Made by a program: the position numbers and the translations under genes. Source: Paratinospora sagittata (taxonomy: Eukaryota; Streptophyta; Magnoliopsida; Ranunculales; Menispermaceae). Taken from it: DNA of 64,000 nt. The stretch lies in assembly GCA_035771175.1 (NCBI GenBank), contig CM069598.1:13188539-13252538 (forward strand). The letters run 5' to 3'. Below the pieces are notes generated by a model, which saw only the letters and a program-made list of their open reading frames with translations, was not told the DNA's origin and ran no database searches. This document shows positions 1-11,048 of this stretch, one piece after another. The first letter of the stretch is position 1. The number at the start of each line of letters is the position of its first letter.

Positions 1-310
1 ACGATGAAAGTAGAATGTTATTTGCAAGGGATGTACTTATGTATATATATATGTATATTTTTATTTTTATTTTTTTCAATCACCTAAGTTGGAACATTGG
101 CACAATGGGCCTCCGAGCCTATGAGATTTGATCTTTACCCACCAACATCGTTAGGATTGCTCTTGACCACCATATCATGTGACGATGTGCTCAACGAGTG
201 TGCTTAAAAAAGTAATAATGTTGTAGACAAGATTAAGCCTTACCGTAATTGGTAAAGGCTATTCCATAACAATTTGGAATATTAAAAGTTCAACTAACTA
301 AAAACAACCT
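1..310. other. AT-rich intergenic sequence
   Basis: No ORF, RNA gene or repeat with clear ends is visible. A short TA run lies near 41-60. The stretch leads directly into the LTR that starts at 311. Confidence 0.6.
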
Positions 311-752
311 TGATAGAATGTGATGCACATTCTTTAACTCGTTGATTTACAAGAGTACCGAGAAAAAAGAAAAAATAAGATCAAAAATCTCAAATTCTAT
401 TAATACTCTATTCTAATAACTCATATAATCACCTTAAATAGGCAAAATTTACGACAATACTTCTAAACCGACTCGAATACTAAAAATAACAAAGTTAGCC
501 AAAAATAGAAAATATCCTAACGCCTATTTAAAAATAAAGATATTGTGATGTATATTGCGTAGCAACAAATATAATCAAAATCAGACTCTTCTATATCGAG
601 TTATACACGAAACAAAACTTTTCTAAGATAGTAAATTACGAAAAATAGTAAATTAATGAAAAATAGTAAATTAACTCAAATTAGTACAATATAATAAAAT
701 AGGAAAACACTGATTTGAGATTTCCACAAACCTTAACTATTATCACATTGCA
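311..752 (-). repeat. 3' LTR of the gypsy derivative
   Basis: Begins TGATAG and ends ATTGCA on the + strand. It contains a short array of AAAATAGTAAATT-like units around 630-690 that is longer in the partner LTR. The element reads from the other strand, so this is its downstream LTR. Confidence 0.6.
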
Positions 753-1586
753 CCATTTGCCCTATGTTAGAAAAAAATTCGCCCTCGAATTTGCTGCATC
801 GTTGCTTGAGGTAGAACCATGGAACAAAGTCTTGACTCGTAACTTCAAACATGCTTGCGACTACACTTTCAACGACCTTTTGACACTTGCGATTAGGAAC
901 ATCATTATAATTTTGAATATCCCTTGCCAAACGATCCTGAGTACTTGTTCACTTTGTCAACCACATTAGCTTATAGGACTTTGGATGTTTCTTTTTCACT
1001 AATCCCAACGTTTACAGTACTGCTTCATTAGAAACAATGTTTTTGCAACTACTCGAATCAGTCACGATTTCGTTGATTTTACCACCAATAATGCAAGTTG
1101 ACCAGATGATATGTCGTAGCCAGTTATCGTGCGCACGAGGTGCTAAGCAAAGGCGTCAACCTACAAACAACGGACCAGTATCACCCTTTAGGGATTCTTT
1201 TGCATCAACTAAATAATTCTCACTATTATGTTCAGGTTCTTCATTTGTTGCTGCTACAACCTCATCTTTTTCGTTAGTTTCATCAGCATACTCATCAAAT
1301 ATTGGTGGAGCATCAAAAGGGTTATGAAAACCTTCTAAAGGATTTTCAATTTCGTCATCTAAATCAGTTGTTGCAGGAGAAAAGATCAGATCTTCTGGGA
1401 TATTAATCTTGTTCCCCAAATCTTATCGTCTATCCCCAACATGTACCACTTGCAAAAACGCAGCGGTTTGTTGCGCAACTGAGCTATCTGTCACTCAAGC
1501 TGTGTGAAATCGTCACGTCTATTCACTTCTTTGGGTTGGGCTTCTTGGAGGCATGGCAGATGAACAAATGCGGCTTTGATACCAAC
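753..1586 (-). pseudogene. Gypsy polyprotein remnant
   Basis: On the minus strand, 1419-1156 encodes an acidic stretch with PIFDEY, a motif I associate with plant gypsy polyproteins. Next to the 3' LTR (about 930-770) a short minus-strand reading contains RCSKFEGEF and the DNA CGAGGGCGAA, resembling the CGAGGACGAA box found just before the 3' LTR in many plant gypsy elements. Protease, reverse transcriptase and integrase cores are absent. The family assignment rests on these two scraps and the primer site. Confidence 0.45.
1574..1584 (-). other. Primer binding site (iMet type)
   Basis: Minus-strand TGGTATCAAAG lies two bases from the 5' LTR edge. It has one mismatch to the usual plant primer site TGGTATCAGAG. 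Confidence 0.6.
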
Positions 1587-2103
1587 TGATGTAGGGCATG
1601 AATACGGAAGACAATAAACACACTTTCTCTAGCTCGTTGATTCACAAGAATACTGAGGAAAGAGGAAAAGTAAAACCAAAAATCGCAAATTCTATTAAAA
1701 CTCTATTCTAATAACTCATACAATTATGACCTTAAATAAGCAAAGCCTACGACATTACTTCTAAACCGACTCAAGTACTAAAAATAACAAAGTTAACCAA
1801 AAATAGAAAATATTCTAAATCTCGTCTAGAAAGAAAGATATTGTGATGTATATCATGTAGCAACAAACAAAAATCAAAATCAAAGTCTTTTATATCGAGT
1901 TATACTCGAAATAAAACTTTACTGAAATAGAAAATTTACTAAAAATAGTAAATTATCAAAAGTAGTAAATTTACTAAAAATAGTAAATACCCGAAAAAGT
2001 ATATTTGCTAAAAATACTAAATTTGCTAATATTAGTAAAATATCATAAAATAAGAAAATACTAATTTGAGATTTTCACAAATTCCAACTCTTATCACATT
2101 GCA
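1587..2103 (-). repeat. 5' LTR of the gypsy derivative
   Basis: Partner of 311-752. It carries a longer array of TTTACTAAAAATAGTAAAT-like units at about 1925-2040, which accounts for most of the length difference between the LTRs. Confidence 0.6.
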
Positions 2104-4124
2104 TCACAATGTAAGAGTAAAGGTTTGAAAAATGTAACAACGGAGCGCTACATGCACTATATATGCCATTATCATATACAAAAGGTCAAAATAGTTTAAT
2201 TATGATTTATTCGCTAATATCATGATAGTGAGAATTATTATTCTCAGTAATTATCTTCTATACGATTCAACTTAACAAAGTCTTTAATTTCGAACAATAG
2301 TTATCACAATATAATAGTAATCTCTTATATATATATATTCCTTAATCTGTTATATATTCCTTTCTACAGTTGCTTTGACTATTGTTGTAATAGCTTTTTC
2401 TTTTTCTTGGGGTAAATGTAGTAGCTTTTTCAAGACAATTGTAATGGCTTATTCCCTTGAACAGGAATATTCCAAATTCATCAAGAAATGGCTCTAATTG
2501 AATGAAAAAGTATCCCCCTTTAAAAAAAGGAACTCCATAATTAAATACATTTAAATTTTATAGAAAAAAAGAAAGAAAGAAAGTACTAGATGTAATAAGG
2601 AAGTACTAAATGTAACGATGCCTTAAAAATTGTACTTTTAAACTAATAATATTGAACTAATAAAATTGTACTTTTAAACTAATAATATTGAAGCTTATTC
2701 AACTAATAATATTGAAACCTTTCTTATGTATGACTAGTGTGCGTTCATATGTATTACATGTGATTTCTAGTTGCTATAAAAGATTTTAGTTTTTCCCATT
2801 AGTTGTTTTAGTTTTCTCATTAGTTTGTTGGCAAAATTAATATCATACATTTTAAAGGAATTAATTTTCTTTTTTTATTTAAATAAAATAGGATAAATGA
2901 AGTAAATATTGTAACTAAGGTGGGCTAAATTAGAAATGTTAATGAAAGCCTTGAATAGTGGGGGGATTTTGATAGTGGGGGGACAAAGATGAATTATTAT
3001 TGAACTAAATATCCTTTATTTTAGTAAAATTATATTTTAAAATTTAAAACATCCATATAGTTTCAAAGGGTATTTTTGAAGTATTAACAAAAATAATCAC
3101 ACTGCCAGTTTAGAAAATTCTATTTGATGATAGTATTGATGGATAACGTATATATCAACTCAATTCTTTTATATACTTATTTTGGGATACTTATTTGATT
3201 GAGAACATTCATTATTTTTATTTAAAAAGTTTTATAATTTGTGCAGTATGAGGATATTGCAAAACGGATCAAAACTACTCTAAGCCAGAAATAGAGTAAA
3301 GATTAAAGATCACCTTCACGTACCAATGAATAGTTGGTTGAGCGGAAGAGGACTGAGTCCTAAAATCGTTATTGTATAAAAGTTATAGGGTTTGATTTTT
3401 AGAAATGGGAGAGGTCTACCGTTTTACTCCCGTCTCGAACATGGGTTAGTTTCGTGCTCAAAAGATACGGGGATACCTCGTATATATATATATATAAAAG
3501 ACCATATGCAAACAGCAGTTTTTTTTTTATTTTTTAAAAAGAGTATTTTATAAGTATAGTAAATCCAACATATCCAATATTATATTAACAATTAAAGGCT
3601 TAGTAAAAAAAAATTTGGAGTGAGCCAAAATTTCCAACGAGATTCGGCATTTTTGAACCGCGAGAAGCTTGGTTTCCATTTCGGTTGTAGGTGTAACCAA
3701 CCCGCTATTAAGGATATAGCAGATCAAACGGCAGAAAATAACAAAAAAGAGACTCCACAGAAGTGTAGTAACTGTAATCAAATAATATTTTCGGACCAAA
3801 CCTTTTGAATCAGGTGGATAAAAAGGCTCATTTCATCAGTAGATGAAGACGTGGCAATACAGTAGATTTCTCCCCCATAAAAAAAATAAAAAAAAATAAA
3901 ATTACATGTATAATGTTCATAATATCCAACCCCTTTCTTCACAAGGTATAATATTAAATTATAATAACTCAGATTTAATTTAAGAATAATAATAAGAAAG
4001 ATGAAGATAATAAAAGGAAGACAAAAGCAAATTCCATTTTGAAATAAAACGTCAGTAATCATATCACTTAAATGTCAACCGGATTCCGGTCGTTTCTTCA
4101 GCTCCCGTACCACCAAACCGTCCG
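2104..4124. other. Intergenic region upstream of bHLH112
   Basis: AT-rich. A 27-bp unit (TTGTACTTTTAAACTAATAA...) is repeated in tandem with a partial third copy at about 2630-2720, and a TA run lies at about 3482-3498. Short ORFs at 3548-4062 overlap each other on both strands and have no recognisable protein. The last few hundred bases are the likely promoter of the next gene. Confidence 0.5.
3305..3480 (+). mobile_element. SINE-like repeat
   Basis: The start AGTTGGTTGAGCGG...GGACTGAGTCC resembles tRNA-type A and B boxes. The whole block matches 8034-8200 in order, including the shared GGTCTA and TTTTACTC. Ends are approximate and no target duplication was identified here. Confidence 0.4.
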
Positions 4125-4134
4125 TATATAAATA
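4125..4134 (+). promoter_or_regulatory. TATA box of bHLH112
   Basis: TATATAAATA lies 120 bases upstream of the start codon. A C/A-rich leader of about 90 bases follows and contains no upstream ATG. This predicts a transcription start near 4155-4165. Confidence 0.65.
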
Positions 4135-4254
4135 GCCCCAAGCTGATCAAGTGAATCACTTTCATCAAACGAACCACAGCACACACACAGCAACACAAAA
4201 GAAATTAAGGGAAAAAAAAACCCACGATTCATTTTTTCTTAATTATTTCTAGCC

Positions 4255-6654
4255 ATGGCAGATGAGTTTCAGACGGAAATTTGCAGTGGAAACTGGTGGA
4301 ATTCAGCAAGAAACACATTGAACGGAGGAGTCTCTTTACCTTGTTCTACCTCCATTAATGAGATGGGAATTAGCTTCGGTTGGCCTAATAGTACTGAGAT
4401 GGCCATCGAGGCAAATGATTGTAATAATAAAGGTAGGTCTTGTGATCAGGAGTCGTCGTCGGCGGTCTCAGTTTCCGGTAGTTCAATTGTCTTGCAAGAT
4501 GCCCAGAAGCCACAAGGATTGGATTCTGTCAGTGATGGCGGTGGCAGCAGCACCGTTTTGATGGATTCGACCCTACAAATGATGGGTTTTCCCCTTTCTT
4601 CTTCGAATAATATGGATTGGAGCCAAGCTTTTCTGTAAGTTTATATGGATTCCTTTCCATATATCTCATATCTTGCCCTTTAAAACTTGAAAATCCATGA
4701 ATTGCCCGTTAATTATTTCATGTTCCTTCAACTTAATCATTAATATATGTATTGATTTCTTGTTAATTTTTATTTAGAAGTCGAAGTAGTGGAAGAACTG
4801 ATCAGAGCAACTTTCATTCCATGCTTCAAGAAGATTTGAATTCCAGGCAGAATTATCAGCAAGATCAAGCGAGGAATATCGAATCTGTTCAAGGTTTCGC
4901 ATTGGATCATCAGCATGGTTCGAGTTCCAGCGAAAGCACGGTGACATGCCAAGGCTTACCGGCTACTGCAACCTCTTTTTCCTTGGATAATTCATCAGTT
5001 TCTTATGGATCATACCCTTCAACGTTACTTCAAGGTTTATTACTAGATCAATCTGATCTACAAACTCCTCAGGCCATGAATTACCCTCCAATATCATCAT
5101 CGTCAACAAGTTACGGCATGATCATGAACGAATTTTCGCCTCCATGGTCTAGATTTCCACAGTTTCTTAAAACATCATCTTCACCTCCAAAACAGCAGCA
5201 AATTGGTAATAATAATCAGTTGCACTTCTCCAATAACACTCCTTACTGGAACGCATCTGCCGCTTCTTCCACAAACAGTATTCGATCTAGCTTTTACCCT
5301 TCTTCTTCACAGCCCCAACTTTTAACACCGAGCTTTGAAGCTGAAAAAGTACCCAATAATCTCACCTTGAAGGTAATTAAGGTCTACTTTTGTAGAGATT
5401 TTAGGGTTTATGATATGAACCGATGAGAGTGTTGAATTAAGTGGACGTCGAAGTTGTTTTATTTTAGGTGTTTTATTTGTTTCCGTAATTTTAATGTTTT
5501 TTGAAATTAGGAGTCATTAGGTTGTATATATAAACATTTAAGAGATTATTGAATAGAATTTTTCTTCCATGAAATTGCAGCCTAAAGCAGAAGTTCGTGA
5601 CTCTAGCTCAGTGGTTAAAAAGAGCAGTGGCGAGCCTGCAAATAAAAGAGCCCGAGTTGACACACCATCACCATTACCTACTTTTAAGGTATGTATATGG
5701 CACAATCGAACAAAACATCGTTTCTGATGATTAGATTGCTAGAAGTTATTCAGTTATTATTTATTTTTATTTTTTATTTATGTATAGTAGGATTCATGAG
5801 AAGTTTTATTTAATTTTTAGCCTTGTTTACAGGTCAGGAAAGAGAAGTTAGGGGATCGAATTACTTCACTTCAACAACTAGTTTCGCCTTTCGGAAAGGT
5901 GATGATCAAGCTCAAAAATTTCCTTAGATTTTACTTTCAGAATTTTTTTTAATTAATTGTTAGATCTTTCACAAATAGGATTACTAATTGGGTTTATATG
6001 TAATGAAATTCTTGATTCAGACAGATACGGCATCAGTGCTCTTTGAAGCTATTGAGTACATCAAATTCCTTCATGAACAAGTCAGTGTAAGTTCCATTAT
6101 CACCCCACTTTCTTTTATGGACAAAATTGAGAAAGATAGTCCAGCAGTATCATGAGAAACTTGACAAACTAAAGTTAGCTTCAATTGCATGTGGTTGTTT
6201 ATATTATATTTCTTTTCTTTTTTACTTGCTTTCAGGTTTTAAGTGTCCCATATCTGAAAACTGGAGCTGCCATACAACAGAAACAGCAGCAGCAGCAGCA
6301 ACAGGTACAAGCTTAATTTGCCCGTAAAAAATATAAATACACGCGCTTAGCTCATTGCAAGAAAAAACATATATTACAATTGTATTTCTACAATGTTTTT
6401 TTTTGTAAAACTTGTTAAAATTGTTTGAAGACAGCTAGTGAATTATTTTATGTTTAGAACTTGTTAAATTCGCTATTAATCACACGAGCATCTCCATACT
6501 GCAGAGCTCAGACAAATCGAAGGATGGTGAAGGAGCCCAACCAGATCTCAGAAGCCGAGGATTGTGTCTGGTGCCTATATCAAGCACCTTCCCAGTTACT
6601 AACGAGACAACTGCAGATTTCTGGACACCTACCTTCGGAGGAACTTACAGATAG
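4255..6654 (+). CDS. BHLH112: bHLH transcription factor, bHLH112 type (7 coding exons)
   Basis: Nuclear DNA-binding regulator. Coding exons read by eye: 4255-4634, 4778-5372, 5581-5688, 5833-5898, 6021-6086, 6236-6304 and 6505-6654. All have GT-AG borders and consistent phase, giving 477 aa. The start sits in GCCATGGCA. Exon 1 has the family N-terminus MADEFQ..NWWN and the block STVLMDSTLQMMG. Exons 3-6 hold the HLH (TPSPLPTFKVRKEKL, TSLQQLVSPFGKTD, EAIEYIKFLHEQV). The end, SSTFPVTNETTADFWTPTFGG, is a hallmark of Arabidopsis bHLH112, known for roles in salt and drought responses. The basic region lacks the usual His-Glu-Arg E-box contacts and contains prolines, as in this atypical subfamily. 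Exon 6 encodes a short polyglutamine run before its donor site. A close paralogue such as bHLH123 is possible but less likely. Confidence 0.92.
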
Positions 6655-7035
6655 AAGATGACCAAGTTCAAGAATAGTTCATCATGGCTCTTTGAACCGG
6701 GCAAGCGAACGAAGAAATTGATTCATATGGAAGTATACACACCGATTAAAGCTAGCTAGCCAAAGTTTGGGATGAGAAGATCAATGGAGAAATTGAACTG
6801 AAGAAAGAGGAATTAACCCGACTAATTAACGTTTCACTGTTAATCAGCTAACTAGCTGGTATGAAGAGGAAATGAGGAAAGGAGAAAAGGAGAAAAGGAA
6901 GTGACCCTTCTCTCTTTTTTTTTTTGTTTGGTTAAGTGGAAGCATGGCCACTAAACAAAAAGAAACACCTGAAGAGCATACAGTAGTCAGTATAGTGTAA
7001 TAACTAATCAATGTGTTACTATTAAAGATGGGCAA
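6655..7035 (+). other. Probable 3' UTR of bHLH112
   Basis: Non-coding sequence following the stop codon, less AT-rich than the DNA beyond it. The transcript end cannot be placed exactly. Confidence 0.4.
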
Positions 7036-8031
7036 GCTAGGGATGGGATCACATGTGCTAAATTTAGCTATAGCTGAGATTTAATTTGAATTAATTTAGA
7101 GTTAATTTTATTTTATTCTTTTTATTTAAAAATAAATTGTTAGTGTTGTTGTAGCTGAATTTGGCAGTGGGGCAGTGATTAATTAATTAATTAGTAGATC
7201 AGAAGAGAATATATATATATGGGCCGTAATTATAAATATAAATTGTTGGTGTTTAATTGTTATAATATGTGTGTAAGGCTGTCGCCATCTTTATTTAAGA
7301 GAAAATAAATTAAGGGAAGAAAATTTTTTATTTTTATTTTTAAAAAGGAATAATTGAATCATAGAATAGAATTAAGTGTGTGGAGGTCATTTGATTGAGG
7401 TGATCTAACTTTTGAGTTGTTTATATGGTAGTGGAAGTCAGAGGGCGGCCCACTGCCTCTCCTTTTAGGGTTTTTAGATTATTCGCAATGGAGAGGTATG
7501 TGTGAGAACTGTCAGGCATGCTTTTGTGCTTTTCAATGGAATGGTCACATACACAACCATCCATTGGAGAGAAGCCAATCAAATTCTCTCATCTCTTTCT
7601 ATTCTACACTTTCATCTTCTTCTTTTTTTCAATTTATATATATATATACATGTGACAATAATATATACAAGTCTTCCTCAACAATTCTAATCTAATTTTC
7701 ATTCTCCATGAAAATTCTAACCGATCAAGGTGCATGCATGGTAACCTTTTTTTCTATCATTTTAAAAGATTAATGAAAAATTAATTGTTCCTTTCTCTGG
7801 CCGTGGTGTGGGTTTTAATTAATCTAGTGAAAAATACTATTTTAATTATTAAAAATATAACATAATTGTAACTATACTATCATTGGATATGCATATGCAT
7901 GTACGTCATGCATTTTTCATGATTATAATAATTGGATCATTTATTTTATACATTGAAATGCAAAAAAAAAAAAAACATATTATCCATTTAGTGAATATAA
8001 ATGTGCATTGGTCAACAAAAAAAATATAAAT
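7036..8031. other. AT-rich intergenic sequence
   Basis: Contains an ATTA repeat near 7180 and TA runs near 7210 and 7640. Overlapping ORFs of about 65 codons at 7498-7695 look random. No gene is supported. Confidence 0.5.
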
Positions 8032-8220
8032 ATGTAATTTTACCGACGAGTGGTTGACTCAGTGGATGTGGGTTGAGTCCCAATGTCATTCCTGTATAGA
8101 AGTTCTAGGGCTCAATTCTTGATGGCGCCCTTATTGAAAGAGGTCTATCATTTTACTCATTCCTTGAACGAAGACTAGTCTCATATACGAAGGGTAAGAA
8201 ATACTTTAGGAAAACCAGAA
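8032..8220 (+). mobile_element. SINE with target-site duplication
   Basis: Starts close to GAGTGGTTGACTCAGTGG, an A-box-like sequence, with GGGTTGAGTCCC as a B-box-like sequence about 15 bases on. It ends in an A-rich tail. AAAAAAAATATAAAT flanks it at 8017-8031 and 8221-8235, as expected of LINE-mobilised insertion, although the A run blurs the exact ends. Same family as 3305-3480. Confidence 0.55.
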
Positions 8221-8235
8221 AAAAAAAATATAAAT

Positions 8236-10003
8236 GTGCAATATTTTCACTTACAATTACAATTTTTTTAAGGAGATTAGCATTTATCTTAACATTATAT
8301 AATTGCTCAAATGATTTTACTTCTTTAAAGTTATAATAACAATACTTTAATTAATTGATTAATTTTAATTAAGTAGCTAGCTAGGTAGGCCTGTGGACGC
8401 TTCATGTTTAAGCATCCCAAGAGAGACGGCTACGGTATTAATGTCCGAGAATCAAAGAAAGGCTTAATGTTTAAGCATCCCAAGGATGGGCTAATCATGG
8501 CATCGGATTTGAATATGAAGAAATTCTACATTATTGATTGGAATTTCTCTGATATATATACTCTTGTTTTTCTTACTTTCTTGACTCTTTTGTTTCTTTC
8601 ATCTTTTCTTTTATCTTTTTAATTATTATTACTATTTTTTGTTAGGTTGTTGTGACTTTTGAATTGATTAGTCGAAGGAAGGATTATGCCATTTTTTCAT
8701 AGAGCATTAGGATCCGTTATCTTGGAATGGAATTATTTATAGTGTGTTTAAGTTTTGTATAGGTGAGCCTAGTGAGCGACAGAAAGCTTTGCAGAAAGAA
8801 AAAGCATCAAAGAATCTCTCTCTCTCTCTCTCTCTCTCTGGAGATGGCTGTTATAGAAATTGACGCAAAGCTAGTTTAACACTTTTGTCTTAAGGCCTCC
8901 ATTTTTGTCTTCTCGAACAAGATTTCCACTTGAATCGCATGCATTCTTTTATATATATTTCATTTTCATCCTCCCTTTCTCTGTTTAAATTTGACAGCTT
9001 TAATTAGCCCATTTTGGTATATTCTTTTTAAAAGCACTTTTGACGAGAAGCCCTTTTACTAAAAGTGTTTTGTAAAAAAATTGATCTTACCCAACTTCTT
9101 CTAAACGCGAAAAATTTTATTTTTTGAATTACAGTTTGGTTAAAAAAAAGTATAACCCTAAATCCTTAATGGTTAAATTATACTTTTTCATACATATCCA
9201 TGGTATAGTGTGTATAGTGGAATTTTAATTTGGATCAAACATACAGTACTAATTACAATGCAAGCAAAGAACTATATCACCCCAATACCTTTGAATTGCC
9301 CTAATTGAATCACGTGTTAGTGGTGTTATTTACAATACAATATATCATTCAAATTACTTTAATCTTTTTCTTTATTTAATAGAGCTTCTGTTAAATACCT
9401 AAGTCACCAAAGAGAGCAGAAGTTGATGCTTCACTCAAAAGTAGATTTTCTACACTTTTAACGCAGATCAAGCTGAGACCACCAAAAAGGGCAATTCGGC
9501 AGCTTTCACTTACAAAGCATTGAAAAGTGGTCTTTGCTACTCTACCAACGAGGTCACAAACTAATACGAATTTCATTAATTTGATTATTAATAAAAATTT
9601 CCACTTTGGAAAGACTTTGACTTATTTTATTTTATTTTCTATAAAGATTATATAATTTTCCAATTCGACGGATCTAAATTGAAGGGTATAAAGAAGAAGC
9701 CTGTATAAACTCGTGGGCTTAATTAAGATCTACTCAGGAATTCAATTTTGGTAGAGTTGAATCAATTGGACTACTAGTAGTGATTCATGAATGACTTACT
9801 AAGACTTAAAAAATTGTAATTGACCACCTTAATTTCTAAATGTTTAGCCTTGCAAGTTTAATTTGCTAACTACGATTGGTTGTTATACTGCATGTGTTTT
9901 GAATTAGGGAATTTGGTCCACCTTATCATCAGGCAGCTTTCTCGTTTTAGAATTTACCAATCTGCTTCGGAAAAAAAAAATTAAAAATGAACTTTTCTAT
10001 CAA
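8236..10003. other. Intergenic region with microsatellite and MITE-like sequence
   Basis: A 17-bp sequence (TGTTTAAGCATCCCAAG) occurs twice, near 8405 and 8468. Sequence at 9010-9130 resembles common AAAGCACTTTT-type plant MITEs. A 61-codon ORF at 9391-9576 (-) has no recognisable product. Confidence 0.45.
8815..8839. repeat. (TC)n microsatellite
   Basis: Uninterrupted TC dinucleotide run of about 25 bases. Confidence 0.9.
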
Positions 10004-10008
10004 TCTAT

Positions 10009-10292
10009 TGTTACCGAGTATACAAATTTAGAAGTTTATGCAATTTAGAAGTTTATGCAATTTAGGACTCTATTATTATTAGCTGTATATATTATCTTAC
10101 CATGTATAGATGCTAAAGATTAGGAATCTGTTAGATATATATTATCTTACCATGTATAGATGCAAAAGATAAGGAATCTGTTAGACTACATGTATAGCAT
10201 ATATCAATATATATAATGAAAGGAACGCCGAATGGAAGGGAAACTTTTCCAAATCTCTCTTCGTATTTTTCTGGTATCGGATTACTTTGACA
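10009..10292 (+). repeat. 5' LTR of Copia-1
   Basis: 284 bp, TG...CA. It contains two internal tandem duplications: a 17-bp unit (AATTTAGAAGTTTATGC) near the start, and a unit of about 50 bp (ATATTATCTTACCATGTATA...GGAATCTGTTAGA) near the middle. ATATATAATG near 10210 is a possible TATA box. Confidence 0.95.
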
Positions 10293-10304
10293 TGGTATCA
10301 GAGA
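10293..10304 (+). other. Copia-1 primer binding site
   Basis: TGGTATCAGAGA immediately follows the LTR and is complementary to the 3' end of initiator-Met tRNA except at the last base. Confidence 0.9.
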
Positions 10305-11048
10305 GATCTACCTCTAGAGTAATGGTTTTCCCTGCCAATGATTTGACGAAGATCTGGATGTTGTAATCCGCTAGGGTTCCTCAGTCGTCCAATTGCTTTC
10401 CGGCGTAGATGAGTCGCTGCATTCGATCCCTTGCGAGATCATCAACCGCTTGAACGCTCTTAATCTCTACTCATTTTTTTCGCTGCCTCTGCCGCCGACG
10501 AAATAGATGCAAGCGCGCGTTCCCCGTGAAGGTTTTTGACGAAGGTTTTGCTTTCTGGTCTGTCGATCGTGTCGCTCGATTCAATCTCTAGGGTTCTTGT
10601 CTTCCCCGTTAGGGTTTCCGTGTTCCCGAAAATCTGCATCTTCTCCTCCTTTCGATCTTTCTTACGTCTTCTTCTTGGCCTTTACGATCAATCAACCAAC
10701 CTAAGAGAGAAAGAAAGGATCAGAAGATTTTTATTCACAGTTTTCTGGGTTCTCTTGTTCTTGACGGAAGTAAGGTCATCTTCGTGTTGCTTCCCCGTGA
10801 AGATCAACCTCTGCTGATCAGGCGGAATTCCCTCTTTGTCCTGGATCTTGGCCTTGCGGTTGTTGCTCGTGTCGCTACGTTGTCGCTTCTTGCAAATTTT
10901 TGGCGCGGCAGCTGGTTGGATTCCTGGTTTGTGTGCCTCTTATAATTTTTCGGTGCAATTTTTTGGTGGGTGTTTGTTTGTGTATTTTTTTTCTCACCGT
11001 GCAAGTTACAATTTTTTGGTGGGATTTTATCTGTTTCTTGGTTGCATC

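Larger units (their letters stand above)
311..2103 (-). mobile_element. Deletion derivative of a Ty3-gypsy LTR retrotransposon
   Basis: Two diverged direct repeats (311-752 and 1587-2103) read clearly as the same sequence, for example the shared blocks CTTCTAAACCGACTC and TAGTAAATT. Both start TG and end ATTGCA on the + strand. Just outside the second repeat, the minus strand reads TGGTATCAAAG (1584-1574), an initiator-Met-type primer binding site two bases from the LTR. This sets the element on the minus strand, with its 5' LTR at 1587-2103. The 834-bp interior holds only scraps of coding sequence, so most of gag-pol is gone. I found no matching target duplication at the outer ends. The LTRs differ in length (442 and 517 bp), so the copy is old. 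Confidence 0.65.

Noticed and set aside
8404..8622. 72-codon ORF with repeated FKHPK
   Set aside because: Arises from a 17-bp duplication in AT-rich DNA. The C-terminal half is low-complexity hydrophobic sequence and there is no family resemblance.
9391..9576. 61-codon ORF on the minus strand
   Set aside because: No recognisable protein on either strand and no splice context or promoter; probably a decayed repeat.
10536..10817. 93-codon ORF in the Copia-1 leader
   Set aside because: Lies in the untranslated leader upstream of gag, with no homology to retrotransposon proteins.
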